From Quercus robur (taxonomy: Eukaryota; Streptophyta; Magnoliopsida; Fagales; Fagaceae): a stretch of 64,000 nt of DNA. The notes beneath the pieces are model-generated. The model saw only the letters and a program-made list of their open reading frames with translations. It searched no databases and had not been told where the DNA came from. Position numbers and translations under genes: made by a program. The stretch covers positions 45,171,854-45,235,853 of the forward strand of contig NC_065536.1 of the NCBI RefSeq assembly GCF_932294415.1, written 5' to 3'. Below, piece after piece: positions 34,419 to 46,530 of the stretch (position 1 is its first letter; each line of letters opens with the position of its first letter).

Positions 34419-36331
34419 TTCTACATAAAATTAAATTAATTTATAGTGGTCGTTGCGTAAACATACACAATAATCAATAGTGTCAATGCTGTTCTTCTAA
34501 ATGTTTTATTGAACAAAAGTACAATGAATGTAGTTTAAGTTCATAGTAGTCGGAACAGCATCAAAATTCACGTTTAAGTTCAAATTCGCGTTTTCCTCTT
34601 TTTTCTTTTTTCTTTTTGAATCTCTTCCATATTTTTGGGGAAAAAAAAAAAAAAAAAAAAGAGTCCAACTATAAAACCACTACTATAACTTCTCCATCCA
34701 TATCCTTATATTTAGGCACTAACATATCTAATTTTGAAAGAAAATAAAAGGCTAAATTTTAGGGAAATTTAAAAGTTTAAGGTGGGGAATTGATGTGACC
34801 CTATCCTTATTTAAAAGTTTATCAAAAAAAGAAAAACTACACTTTAAAAAAAAATCCCATGTTCTATCCTTGTACTATTTAAAAAAAAAAAAAAAATCCG
34901 CTTTCTATCCCACGTTTTAAAACTATCCAACCACTTGATACATGGCTTGCATTTTTGGATTGGGATTTGGATGCTTCTACTAATTTTTACAATAGTTGAG
35001 TATCCAATGAGTTTAAAATTGACAAACTATGATTATCAATACTTATATTGCATTTTTATAAGGTACATAAGTAAATTAATTAGTTTTTTGTTAAAGGAAA
35101 TGCTCCTAGAAGGATCCTAAAATTTAGTAACTACACATCCATGTTTTTTTCCCCCTTTTTGGTGTTGTTGATGTTGTTCTTTTTTTCAACTTTTATGTAT
35201 GGCAGTTATAATTTTTTTTTTAATCCTAAAATTTAGTTTTTTAATCCTAAAATTTAGCCATTTACTACACATCCATAACATAAGTAAATAAAAGCTTAAA
35301 TTTCAAATTTTATGGCAAGAGATACACGTCTCTTTTGGTGTTGTTGTTCTTTTTAAAAAAATTTATTAACATTTATCAATTTTTTTAAATCCAAAAATTT
35401 AGTTTTTTAGTCCTAAAAGTTAGCCACTAACTACACATCCATAACAAAAGTTAAAAATAGTTTAAATTTCAAATATATCAACAACATCAACAACCTTTAA
35501 ATCTGAGAAAAAGGTACGTAACATTTTTTATGAAGTAGTAAATTAATACTTATAAAAAAAATTTTAATTGAATTTGACATAGAATTATACAAATGATAAA
35601 TAGAGTTTCTATTACAAAAGAAATTTTTTTACAACAATTTCTTAGATAATAACCACTTTATGTGAGGTTTAATACATATAATAATTCTTGTAAAGTCTCT
35701 CACCTGAACTTATCTAATATTCCATTCCAATGACTCCTCAATGCAACCCAAAAAATTTGTGCATATGTGAACCTGAGAAAGATAAAAGAATTAGGGTTAA
35801 ACCAAGTATTTAAAAAAAAAACTTTAATCAACAAACCAAAGTTAGCGTGCGTGTTATTAAAGATAATAGCATAAGTTTGTTAAAGTTTGTGTTTGATTTA
35901 AATTTTGATGGGACAATTTTTCCTAAAAATCCTATTAAAATTATTCAAAATAAAGATAAAGATTTTTTGAATTTAACCACATCATCAACTATTTAAATAA
36001 ATAACTAATGGAGATCTAAAAAAAAAAAAAGGAGTTAACGTGTCAAAATTACATTTAAAAAAAAAAAAAGAAAAAGAAAAAAAATGGGAGTATAACATTT
36101 CAAAATTACATTAAAAGAAAAAGAAAAAAAAAAAAAGGGAGTTAACATTTTAAAATTACATTAAAAAAAAAAAAGAAAAAAAAGGGAGTTAATGTGTATA
36201 AAAAAAAAAAAAAAAAAAAAAAAAGTAGAACTCAAGGTTGCTACATACCTAAATAAAAAAAATAAAAAAAATTTAATCAACAAACCAAAGTTAGCGTGCG
36301 TGTTATTAGAGATAATAGCATAAGTTTGTCT
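34419..36331 (-). other. Leader of the outer Helitron
   Basis: Non-coding, A-rich on the + strand. It matches parts of 18490-20400 and 21715-21755 of the inner copy in reverse, lacking the MULE and the 20.4-21.7 kb duplicated part. Contains several A-runs and 'ggagttaac' blocks. Confidence 0.7.
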
Positions 36332-37400
36332 TGAGATGTGTTTTTGATGAGTATGAGAGCTCCAAGATAAATTTGTTTTTTCTTTCCCCTCAAGAAATTG
36401 ATTGGATAAGAATTGGAATAAAAAAATCGAATTAAATAGTTAAATTTTCAAATTTTTGGACTGATAGAAATTGACACAAGGTTTAAAGGATAACGACCAA
36501 TTATGCAATTTACCCTTATAATTAATTAACCATAATTGCACATGTCTAGCACTAAATCCTAATCATAATAATGTGTATTAACCATTAAAACTTGATTTGA
36601 TTAAAACTTGCAATCTAGAAGTTTGATCGAACCAAATAACACCTTTTTTTTTCTTTTCTTTTTTTTTACTAGGTTTAAAACTTTTAGATGTGTTTTATAT
36701 GAAGACTTTGGAGATCCAAGGACCAAATTTACAAATTTTCCCTCAAGTCATAAAAACATGGGTTTTTTTTCTTATTAAGGACTTGAGGTTAAAGAAAAGT
36801 TACAAAATGATTTTTTTTAAGGAAAAAAATGGGGTGTTTATATACAAAAATTACATTCATTATCACATCAATTTATATTATTTTAGAATGATATAATTTT
36901 AAAAAGTTGTCCTAGATGATTTAGACGATTTTGCTCTTTGTTTGTAAACATTTTCTAATAAAATTGATATTTTTCTATAAATTTAAATAAATAAATAAAT
37001 AAAAAAGCTTTTGTGATTTGTCACAAAGTCCGATCCCCAAAAGTCAAAACAAAGTACAGTAATAAATTGCCAAATGGGACCCGTTTAATGAGATGAACTG
37101 GACATAATTAAATAGTACTACTACTAACTACCACCATTCTTAATGGTTGGTCCACATAAAAAAGAAAGGGGAGGGAAAGAGAAAAAGAAAAACATCGAAT
37201 CGAAGAGCATGTATGCAAGGATCAAGGATGCGAGACATTTATATCGGGACCTCAGAAAGATATGGATGTCTAACTATATGTCACCCAAATTAATCAGCAT
37301 TAATGTTTGTTTATATCATGCAGCTTATAGCGAGAGAGGTTTACTGTTGAAGGGTTTGTTGTGGCGTCAGCAGCTGGACTTGTTTGGAGAAAGAGTGTGG
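36332..37400. other. Intergenic DNA upstream of the NPF gene
   Basis: AT-rich with no supported gene. Near 36440-36530 the words 'ttttggactgatagaaattg' and 'gaccaattatgcaatttacc' resemble a worn MULE-type end. Two short frames (36690-36896 and 37143-37424) show no domain. Confidence 0.5.
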
Positions 37401-37760
37401 CTTTCAACAATCACATACGGATAACCTCTCTTTCAGATGGGCCATTAAGTGTTTGCTTCTGCCACTTTCACTTTCTGATACATTTTTTTTTCCTTATAAC
37501 CCATTTATTGCATTTGGGTCTTCTTGTATCTATGCCTACGAGTGTCTTCACGTGTCGGTTGGATCTCTTTCAACGTTTCAACTTTCAAGTGGCTTAATAT
37601 TTTTGGATTGTCGTTTTTTGTAACTGTCCCAAAAGATTGAATTCATTCACTTCTATGCTTTAATAGCTAGATATAGACAGAGCTGCTCTTCCTCTTATGC
37701 ATAGTGGTTGAACAGTGAACACTCATACTAGAACATAGTACTAAGTTGCACTGTAATAAG
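37400..37760 (+). promoter_or_regulatory. Putative 5' UTR exon of the NPF gene
   Basis: A possible donor AAGG/GTATGT at about 37757-37762 could pair with the strong acceptor ttttttcag at 38311-38319, 11 bases before the coding ATG. The exon start is not visible. Inferred from splice signals only. Confidence 0.3.
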
Positions 37761-38330
37761 GGTATGTATTTTCTTGCTCTCGTGAATGATTGGTATTCCC
37801 TATTTTGCTTTTAAATTTCAATTTTAATACTTTACCAACAACATGAACAACGTTGTGCACTTTTGTTCTTTCAAGTTTCAAGAAAGGTAAAGCTTGGCAT
37901 CGTAAGACTTGGAAACGTCATGATTGTTCATTAAGTTTCTATGTTGTTAGGAAAGTTTCAGAAATTTTAAACAAAATAATTTATACGCAAGCTCGAGCTA
38001 TTGTTTTGGTCCTTATTATATATTTTTAAATCCATTTCAAATTGCGGGAGCAGGATCTTCTGGGTTTTATAGTACTTTTATTAGACCTTTATCTTTGTTT
38101 GGTTGTTAAGCCAAGAGTAGTACCAGGATGAGTGAACTCCTGAAAAGTCCTTATGTTGCACCCCTTTCTTTTGAATTCCGATAAAATAGAATGACTAATT
38201 TGTTAAGCATACTCTCAAAAAAATTTGTGACTAAGGCTTGGTTGTTGTTGTTATGTATATATTTCTTATGATCATTTATATCATTTCTCAAAACTGTAAT
38301 AGGAGTTGGATTTTTTCAGGGAGTTGAGGA

Positions 38331-41153
38331 ATGGATACCAGAGAAATTCAGTCACCTGAGGATGGGGTTGAGACACCAACTGTTTTGGATGGAAATTCTG
38401 ACTCCATTCATACAAAGAAGCTAGGAATGTACTTCATTGAATCTGATGATAGGCGGACAGCGTTTGGGCGTGGTTATACGGGTGGTACCACACCAGTTAA
38501 TATTCATGGAAAACCTATTCCAGATCTTTCAAAGACGGGTGGCTGGATTGCTGCCTTCTTTATATTTGGTAGATGATATCTTTCAGTTTGATTTTTCAAA
38601 TTTCTGTGTCTTTATATTTCTATTGTTTGGTTGCTGGTAAAACTGTGAAGAACTGAAGTGACTGTTCCTATGTTTGTTGTTGTTGATGTCGTTGTTAACA
38701 AATGAATCCATTCTGATTTGGTTGGAATAGATGTCTAAAGCACACTTGAGGTGTTTGTGTGTGTGTGTGTGTGTGTGTATGCAAACATTGGCCAAATAAT
38801 TATGGGATATGATTGAATTGTAATGAACTGGAGTCTTTATTTGTCCAGGGAATGAAATGGCAGAGAGAATGGCTTATTTTGGGCTTTCAGTGAATATGGT
38901 GGCCTTTATGTTCTATGTTATGCATAGACCCTTCTCCAGTTCATCAAATGCGGTAAACAACTTCCTAGGGATATCACAAGCTTCCTCTGTCCTTGGTGGT
39001 TTTCTAGCTGATGCATATCTTGGTCGATATTGGACAATTGCAATCTTCACAACAATTTATCTGGCGGTAGGATCTATATATGAACCCCTGTATATGAAAT
39101 GTTTTTAGATACATTATTAGTTTATCCTTTTTTTCAGGTCATTTCAGTATACATTATTAGTTCTTACATTTTCCTCTACTACAGTTCCTTGTTTTACTAG
39201 TTTATTCTAAAATTGGTAGTATACTGATTATGATTATCACATTCTTTTTGAATTTTCTTTCCTGGAGGGTTTGACAGGAATAACCTTATGTGCAACAATG
39301 AGCATCTTCGTGCCAAACCAAGATAATTGTGATCAGTTTTCACTCCTGTTAGGCAATTGTGAGCCTGCAAAACAATGGCAGATGGTATACCTGTATGCCG
39401 TACTTTATGTGACAGCATTTGGAGCTGCTGGTATAAGGCCATGTGTTTCGTCTTTTGGAGCTGATCAATTTGATGAAAGCAGACAAGACTACAAATCTCT
39501 CTTGGATAGGTTTTTCAACTTCTTCTATCTTTCTGTTACTATTGGAGCAATTCTGGCCTTCACTGCGGTAGTATACATTCAAATCAAACATGGATGGGGA
39601 GCTGCTTTTGGTTCACTGGCTGCAGCTATGGGCATATCAAACATGGTATTCTTTCTTGGAACTCCTTTGTATAGGCATAGGTTGCCAGGAGGCAGCCCTC
39701 TAACACGGGTTGCCCAAGTCCTGGTAGCTGCATTTCAGAAGAGAAATAACTCATTCTCTAGCAGTGAGTTAATAGGCTTGTATGAGGTTCCTGGAAAACA
39801 ATCTGCAATTAGGGGTAGTGGAAAGATAGCTCATACTGATGATTTCAGGTAGGACCGATCCTTCTTTTACATTACTTTTCCCTGATTAGTGATTGCCATA
39901 ATAATGATTAATTCGTTTTTTCCTAACATCTTAAACTTTTGGGACAATCCCCACCTATCAAGAGGAGTCTGGGCTCACACATGAGACAGTTTTAGAATAA
40001 TGATTAAATCACCATTTCTTAATAGCTTAAGCTTTTAGGACAACCAAGAATTTATCAGTTATTAGGCACATAAAATGCTAGATCATTATGATTTTTTCTA
40101 CTGGCCTAAGCAGCAGCTAAGGCATCAAATGGAACAACGGAGTAACAAAGCACCTTAAGAATTCCTATTTCCAGTGATTCTGAAGGATGTCTCTCCACAT
40201 TAACTGTTTTCTGGTCCGCATAAATAATAAGTTGTTACTAAACTGCTGATTTATTTCAATATATGATATCTGAGACTTTTTGGCCCTACAGATGTTTGGA
40301 CAAGGCAGCAATGCAGCTGAAAGAAGATGGTCCCAATCCAAGTCCTTGGAGGCTTTGCACTGTGACTCAAGTAGAGGAAGTCAAGATCCTTTTGAAACTT
40401 ATCCCCATACCAGCTTGCACAATAATGCTCAATGTAATCTTAACAGAGTTTTTAACTCTCTCAGTACAGCAAGCCTATACTCTAAACACCCACATGGGTC
40501 ATCTAAAACTCCCAGTAACATGCATGCCTGTATTTCCTGGTCTCAGCATATTTCTTATACTATCTCTCTATTACTCCACATTTGTCCCAATATCCCGACG
40601 CATAACTGGTCATCCCCATGGAGCTTCACAACTTCAAAGAATAGGCATTGGTCTATTAGTTTCTATCCTTTCTGTGGCATGGGCTGGGACTTTTGAAAGG
40701 TACCGAAGAAACTATGCAATAAAACACGAGTACGATGCTAATTTCTTAATTCCGATGCCCAACCTAAGTGCGTACTGGTTGTTGATTCAATATTGCCTGA
40801 TTGGCTTAGCTGAAGTATTTTGCGTGGTGGCATTACTAGAATTTCTCTATGAGGAAGCCCCAGATGCCATGAAAAGTATAGGATCTGCTTATGCTGCTAT
40901 AGCTGGTGGTTTAGGTTGCTTTGTAGCCTCTATATTGAACAGCATTATCAAATCCGTCACAGGAAACCCAGGCAAAGGACAGCCATCATGGTTGTCCCAA
41001 AATATAAATACTGGTAGATTTGATTATTTGTATTGGCTCCTTACTGTTTTGAGTCTAATAAATTTCTTAGCTTTTCTGTATTCAGCACATCGGTACAAGT
41101 ACAGAGCAAGTCATAATTTTGAGACGGGGAAGCAAGATGTAAACAACAAATAG
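38331..41153 (+). CDS. NPF6.1: NRT1/PTR family transporter, NPF6.1-like (4 exons)
   Basis: Exons 38331-38568, 38849-39066, 39268-39848 and 40292-41153 give 632 aa, close to the roughly 620 aa I recall for Arabidopsis NPF6.1 (At5g13400). All introns are GT-AG, in phases 1, 0 and 2. A hydrophilic N-terminus of about 75 residues includes TGGTTPVNIHGKPI. The ExxER proton-coupling motif is E82-x-x-E85-R86. Next come the PTR signature regions GAAGIRPCVSSFGADQFDE and FFNFFYLSVTIGA. A central cytosolic loop is followed by the C-terminal half with LTLSVQQAYTLN and EEAPDAMKSIGSAYAA. Twelve membrane segments are expected. The family are proton-coupled carriers of nitrate, peptides, hormones or other metabolites; the substrate here is unknown. 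No coding defect is seen. The subfamily name rests on strong remembered similarity, not on a search. Confidence 0.88.
38756..38781. repeat. (GT)n microsatellite in NPF intron 1
   Basis: About 12 GT units within the intron, polymorphism-prone. Confidence 0.9.
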
Positions 41154-41264
41154 AATTCCCTCTCCATGGTTAGTTAAATAGGAATTGGGCACATTAGTTG
41201 GATAAGGGCCAATTTCCCTTGCACAATTTTCCTCTTTCTAGATTTTGTACTTGAAAAAGTGTTA

Positions 41265-41640
41265 GGGTATGTTTGGTAGACTGTAATAAGAGCTGTAATG
41301 TAATAGTTATTCTTTAGTTTGGTTATGCTTTTATTACAAGGAGTAGTCATTCCTTATAAATAGATATTCTTCAAAATGAGGAATAATCATTCTTCTTTAA
41401 AAGGTTGTATTAGCTATTCCTTAGTAAGTACAATAATTTCAAAACTTAATATATTTTCAAATAAGCAAACTTTCCATATACATCTAACAATTATAAAAAT
41501 AAAAAATCATAAAAAATAACACATATTTCTCTTAAATTTAAAAATGACAATTTTTAAGGAGATATAATTGTATGAGTAAGATATTTTCTAAAATAAATGT
41601 TAAGTTTCATTTTAATGTTATAAATCACAATCAAACTAAT
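41265..41640. mobile_element. Harbinger-like MITE, left end only
   Basis: TTA followed by GGGTATGTTTGGTAGACTGTA and then 'gtaatagttattc' matches the opening and interior of the MITE at 16907. No matching right terminus is found downstream, so the copy is truncated or overwritten. It lies about 110 bases after the NPF stop and may sit in the 3' UTR. Confidence 0.6.
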
Positions 41641-41649
41641 GAATGTGGA

Positions 41650-41772
41650 TTACAACATGAACAGTGCATTAAGGCAAATGCATAGTGATTTCATTAACGA
41701 ACAATAATCAGAAAATATTTTTTATTGTTTTCAGTTTTCAGCAAAATAAGCAGCATCCAAACGCACATTTAA
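41650..41772. mobile_element. hAT-type MITE fragment
   Basis: The right part (ttttcagcaaaataagcagc, atccaaacgcac) matches the right end of the element at 12155-12405. The left end is worn. Confidence 0.45.
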
Positions 41773-42328
41773 TAAAATAAGTGGTGACTTCATGTAAACC
41801 CTCAATCTAGGGGGACAAATGACTCGAGTCGAGCCACACATTTTAAGAGGCACTTAACACAACTTCATCCATTCACATGGGTCTTGACTTGAACCAAAAG
41901 AATGAGTCTACTTAGGGTTGCGATTTTTCACAAAAGCCAGTACCATCATGTTGTCCTAAGGTTAAGCAACAACTATTATCCATAAAGATTGATTTATTGT
42001 TTTATAGTGAATTTTGGTGTTTTTATGACGATTTTTTGAAAGGGGTTTCTATCCTAAACTATACTCCATTTTATACTTTATTTCTTAAATTATCAAAATG
42101 TACGATTGACCCTTCAAAGTTATAATTCAATAACTTAACCCCTTAACTATTTGTTTTCGGTTAACTCTAAAGGAATTTAGTATTAGAAGACCAATTTTTA
42201 AATGACAAAGGGTAAATTAGTCTTTTAACACTACATTTTGTTAGACTTAATAGAGGAAGTGACGAGAGCATGACAGAGCAAGGGGCCGGGCCTCCCCTGA
42301 CCCCCAAAAAAATAAACAATTAGAAGGT
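41773..42328. other. Intergenic, no gene seen
   Basis: AT-rich sequence. 'ggccgggcctcccctgaccc' (42283-42302) looks like a piece of an interspersed repeat interrupted by the following MULE. No open frame is supported. Confidence 0.45.
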
Positions 42329-42337
42329 AAATTTACT

Positions 42338-42930
42338 GGCAAAAATGGCCCATTACCATCAATTTTGAAAATAATTTGCCCAGAAACACTGTTTACGAAC
42401 AATATAGCAATATACCATTTTTTTAGGTACTCGAACTTGGTGAGCTCGAGTACCATGTTTTTTTAATCCACTATCGCCCCATATTCAAGGAGCCCTATAG
42501 TGGCGTTTTTAAGCCCTATAGTGACGTTTTCGAGCCCTATAGCGGCGTTTTTAAGCCCCCATACCAGGTTAAGGGGCCCTATAGTGACGTTTTCGGGCCC
42601 TATAGCGGCGTTTTTCTGCAAAAATTTTTTATAAGTCCCCATAACAGGTTCAAGGGGCCCTATAGCGGCGTTTTCCTACAAAATTTTTTTATAAGTCCCC
42701 ATAACAGGTTCAAGGGGCCCTATAGTGGCGTTTTTAAGCCCTATAGTGACGTTTTCGGGCCCTATAGCGGCGTTTTTTTTTTTTTGAGAAGATGTTTGAC
42801 TTAAAAAAACATGGTACTCGAGCTCACCAAGCTCGAGTACCTAAAAAAAGTGGTATATTGCTATATTGTTCGAAAACAGTGTTTCTGGGCAAATTATTTT
42901 CAAAATTGATGGTAATGGGCCATTTTTGCC
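42338..42930. mobile_element. Foldback MULE with tandem-repeat core, 9-bp target duplication
   Basis: The ends GGCAAAAATGGCCCATTACC and GGTAATGGGCCATTTTTGCC start near-perfect inverted arms of about 125 bp. The 9-bp duplication AAATTTACT lies at 42329-42337 and 42931-42939. The core (about 42476-42775) is made of short repeats 'ccctatag(t/c)g(a/g)cgttttt'. There is no transposase frame. It is probably young, as arms and duplication are still almost exact. Confidence 0.9.
42476..42775. repeat. Minisatellite core of the MULE
   Basis: Repeats of 'gccctatagtgacgttttc' and 'gccctatagcggcgttttt' in alternation, with a larger unit containing 'ataagtccccataacaggtt' that is itself repeated (about 42632 and 42691). 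Confidence 0.85.
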
Positions 42931-42939
42931 AAATTTACT

Positions 42940-43031
42940 ACTAAAATTATATTTGGGCCCCCTCTCCTTCCAAGAAAATATCAGCCCAGCCCAACGAGGA
43001 AAGTATCAGCCGTTTAACAAACCTAATTCCG

Positions 43032-43060
<29 letters not shown>
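42940..43060 (+). promoter_or_regulatory. Probable core promoter/leader of the mediator-associated gene
   Basis: Immediately after the MULE come 'tttgggccccc' and 'cagcccagcccaacg', which contain GGGCC and AGCCCA (site II-type) words common in promoters of plant housekeeping genes. A (GA)n tract follows. The transcription start is not visible. Confidence 0.4.

Positions 43061-43071
<11 letters not shown>
43037..43071. repeat. (GA)n microsatellite in the leader
   Basis: About 17 GA units in the probable 5' UTR; GA/CT tracts near transcription starts are common in plants. Confidence 0.9.
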
Positions 43072-43073
<2 letters not shown>

Positions 43074-43592
43074 CAGACGTGAGTTGAGAGAGAGATCAAC
43101 CACCGGCCATCGACTCACCGCCATTCGCCGCCGTAGTTCCTCCAGCTGCCCACCCCACCTCCGACGCCGAACAAGTATATATTCTCTCCTACAAAACCTA
43201 ATACTGATGTGATTTTTCTCTGATTCTCTTTCTCCGCACTATACATTTATAATTTGTGTGAATGTGTTATTGTGGTGTTTGTTTGTTTTTGCTGAGGATG
43301 AATGTGAATTGAGTCTGTGACTGTGAATCTGTGATTGTGTTTGTGAGTAGTCTCTGTCTCAGAGACTGATAATTATTTTTGCAGTGAGTTGTGAGTAAAG
43401 TTATATTATATATAGAGAGAGAGAGAGAGAGTAGGAGCTGTAAAGGATATAAAATAGTTTTTATTGATAAGGTGGGTGTTACTAAGAAGGTGTTTGTTGA
43501 AATGCTTGAACTGGGGTTGATTGGTTATGACTTATGAGTTTACTTTTTCGTAACCTAAATTGTAATTGTTGCTCTGCTTTTTTGGAAATACA
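43072..43592 (+). promoter_or_regulatory. Putative 5' UTR exon and leader intron of the mediator-associated gene
   Basis: GC-rich sequence with 'cgccattcgccgccgtag' up to 'gccgaacaa' (about 43171), then GTATAT as a possible donor. A possible acceptor 'aatacag' lies at 43592, 32 bases ahead of the ATG. Inferred from composition and splice signals. Confidence 0.4.
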
Positions 43593-43623
43593 GTTGGTTG
43601 TTTTTTAGTTGAAGATTGAGGTA

Positions 43624-45614
43624 ATGGATTCCGACAATGAACAAGGTTACAAACCTCGACCAGATTTTCAGGTAGAGGCCAAGGAACCACTTATTGATCT
43701 TAGTTCAACAGACAACACAGAACTTTGGCTCATTCAGTGGCCCAAAAGTAAAGATAAAGAAGTAAGTTTTATTCTTTTGTGTCTGCCATCTCAGTCTGTT
43801 TCTTTCAAACCCGGTTTCAGGATAGAAGAAAAAAAAAAAAATTTTGATGAAAGGTTTGTAACAAACTGTAATTACCATGTTAATTTTGTATTTTTCCATA
43901 CTTGAAATAGTTGAGGTTGTTATGTGTATTTGATATAAGACTTAAACCCAAAATTGGTTGGCTGGGCTTTGCTAATTTGCTTTCAAAATTGTACCATTTA
44001 TTGAAGTCTGGATTTTTGTGTCATCTTAGCTTAAAAAATTAACTGGTTTGAATGAGGCAACTCAACCAAAAAATAAATTAGTTGTCTGGATTTGACTTCA
44101 ATAGCATCAAAGATTTAACAGCAAATTTTTGTATAAGTCATTGGAATAACTGCTATCATGGTTTGATCATTGATGTCACTGAGGCCAGGGCATTGTGTTT
44201 ATTAAACGATCTATGGGTATTGCAGCTTCCTGGACTTGATGGCCAAGAATTGTCTCTCAAACTTCATTGCGACGGACAGTTGGGCAGTTTTGAGGATTCT
44301 TCTGGTAAATATTAATATTCTGCAGTGGTTCAAGGGAGAAACTCTAGTCTCAGCATCCATTTTTTCTTGTGTTAATCCTCTTCTAGCATGTAATGTAGCC
44401 TGATTTGTAACAATGTTTACTGTTTACACCATATGATTGTCAGCACTTTTCTGATTCAATCTTGTGCATTTTGACAGGAAAAGCTTATGATGTTGTCAGC
44501 TTTGCGGCTCAAGAGTCAAATGCAACAGTTTTTCTTTCCTCTGCATCAGAGTCAAAAATTGGTATGTGTGTATTGGCTTCTTGCTTTTCTTTTTTCCACA
44601 TCTTTATAATATATTTTCAGATTCATTCAAAGTTAACCCATATGAATTAAGATGCATCAGTAATTTTTACATATCTATCATATTTGTACCAATATACAAG
44701 TGTTTCATTCACTTCATTTGGATATACAAAGTTAATTTTCAGATGATGTTGCCTATGAGGCTCCATTTGGTCTTGTCTGGCTTCCTTCTTTCTGACAGCT
44801 TATGTAAGCATTATAGGTCGTAGAAGAGAAAAGCAAGTTCCAGAGAGGGATATCCTAGTCTATTTTGTTAGGTGCCTGTTTTATTTTTCCAATCAAGGAA
44901 CTCATCTAGTCCATGTGTAACTCTAAGCCCAGTCATACTTAGATTCTGATTTTGTATCTGAAGTTTGTTTATGAATACAATCAAGTTGTCTATGCTTCCC
45001 ACTTTGAAAGATTGTTTTTGGTGTTTGATCCTGTGAAGTTCCATCACCAAGGTCTAGTTTTATGTCTTTCATTTGGTACTTTACCCATAATGAAATGAGA
45101 ACGGTTATATTGATTTAACCTAATCTTTTATATGGGTTGCCTTTGTTATTACTGCCATTATTATATTGAAATTTGTTATTGTTACTTGTTACAAGCTTCA
45201 TGCATTCCAATGATAAAATAATATGTGTTGGCAGTTGGGAAGATTTCACGGCTAGTTTCCCTTGTCCATTATCCAGAACCTAATGAAATTCAAAATCTGA
45301 ATTCCAACAGCTTGAGACAAAGTTATCAGAATTCTAGGGGAATTTCATTGACAAATTCTTCGCGTCAATTCTCTACCCCAAGTTCTATTCTGAGAAAGTC
45401 TCAATCAACAAGTCGACATCAGAGAAGTTCCTTGTCTGAACTTGGGGAGCCGTCAGAGACTCCAAAAAAAAGACATGTTCGTGAATCTGCTGGGTCTATG
45501 GATCATCGTACTCAAGATTCAGGACGAGGTAACAGTGAGCTTACCTATTCAGGGCTGTCAGATCGTTCTCATCAAAGTAAGTCAAAGAAGAAAGTTAAAA
45601 CTGAGGAGGACTAA
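43624..45614 (+). CDS. Mediator-associated protein 2-like nuclear protein (4 exons)
   Basis: Exons 43624-43761, 44226-44304, 44478-44561 and 45235-45614 give 226 aa, with GT-AG introns in phases 0, 1 and 1. The first ~110 residues hold the conserved part: YKPRPDFQVEAKEPLIDLS, ELWLIQWP, DGQELSLKLHCDGQLGSFE, YDVVSFAAQE, VFLSSASESKIVGKISR and VSLVHYPEP. The rest is Ser-rich and low in complexity, ending in a basic KSKKKVK stretch that could be a nuclear signal. This matches my memory of the plant 'mediator-associated protein 2' (At5g64680-like), found with the Mediator transcription complex; its molecular role is little known. The start is the ATG before DSDNEQGYKP. An in-frame TTG lies 15 bases upstream, but ATG is preferred. 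No defects are seen. Confidence 0.82.
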
Positions 45615-46530
45615 GGTGCCCCTGCCTTCATGATAAGTTTATCTTCTTCCAATACGCAAAATGAGTTCTCCAGTTCTCCTCCCTCTCTCTGTGGGATAAG
45701 TGGAGGTGCTAAATCATCAATGCTGCTCTGGCATCATGATTTACAAATTTTCTAGTTCATTTTGTATTTGGATTGGAGATTTTTGAATCTTCTAGAAAAT
45801 TTATCTGAAAGATGATGTGAGAAATTAAATATTTTCTGCTCCTTATTTCTTTTTTCTTTTTTTCTTTTTTTCCTTAAGTTTTGGGCTCATGTTATGTACT
45901 TTAAAAACCCAGTCTTAACCTCTTTATTGCTTGCTCTCTTGTACTGGTCTCGATTTTCTGCAAATATATGATTTGCAAACCGAATAAACCTAATCATGCA
46001 ATCAGAACCAGTTCTTCTCTAACAATGATATATAGAATATAGTTGCATATAATCTGCCCTTTGTAGCAATCAACATGGGATGCCAAATGCTGCTAATAGG
46101 AAGAACCAGGGAAGAAGTCCATTCATCAAGACTTTAATTTGGTAGTTCAGGTTCCATTCATCATTAATTCCAAGTTCAGAAAATACCCTCCTTACAACAT
46201 GTTTTCCCACTGATTCCAATCCTATACGTCATCATTATTTCCATCTCCTCAGTGCATTTTACTCAATCTCATGTTGCTCACATACTTGATAGGTTGTATC
46301 ATGAATTTAACTAGTAAGCTATTGTATGGAGCCAGGTTACTAAATAATTTTTTTTTGGTAAACTACTAAATAATTATTCGTTTCATGAGGAGTTTAAATA
46401 CGTCAATTCCATGATATTGGACTTATATTTTACTGGGACGGAATTTATGTGTTCCGGAAACAGTCTCTCTTACACTTGTGTTTAGCATTAATGTACTTCC
46501 TCAGTTTAGAACTCATTTTGAGAAGCTCAA
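45615..46530. other. 3' UTR and intergenic DNA
   Basis: Contains the 3' UTR of the preceding gene, whose end is not fixed, and AT-rich sequence without a supported gene. Confidence 0.5.

Larger units (their letters stand above)
30151..36331 (-). mobile_element. Outer Helitron, 5' half (split by inner Helitron)
   Basis: On the - strand it contains leader sequence (36331 to about 34420) and the first two thirds of RepHel (34418 to 30151). Sequence similarity with the inner copy ends abruptly at about 36331. The leader's first 1.8 kb and the TC terminus are missing or unrecognisable, so the element is 5'-truncated or was interrupted there. The other half is at 13869-16695. Confidence 0.8.

Noticed and set aside
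13869-36331. A genomic inversion or palindromic duplication as cause of the inverted repeats
   Set aside because: The split of one copy at a Helitron target by an element with proper Helitron ends explains all parts without an inversion.
37143-37424. 93-codon frame upstream of the NPF gene
   Set aside because: Lysine-rich start from an A/G-rich run, no domain, and it overlaps the probable NPF leader.
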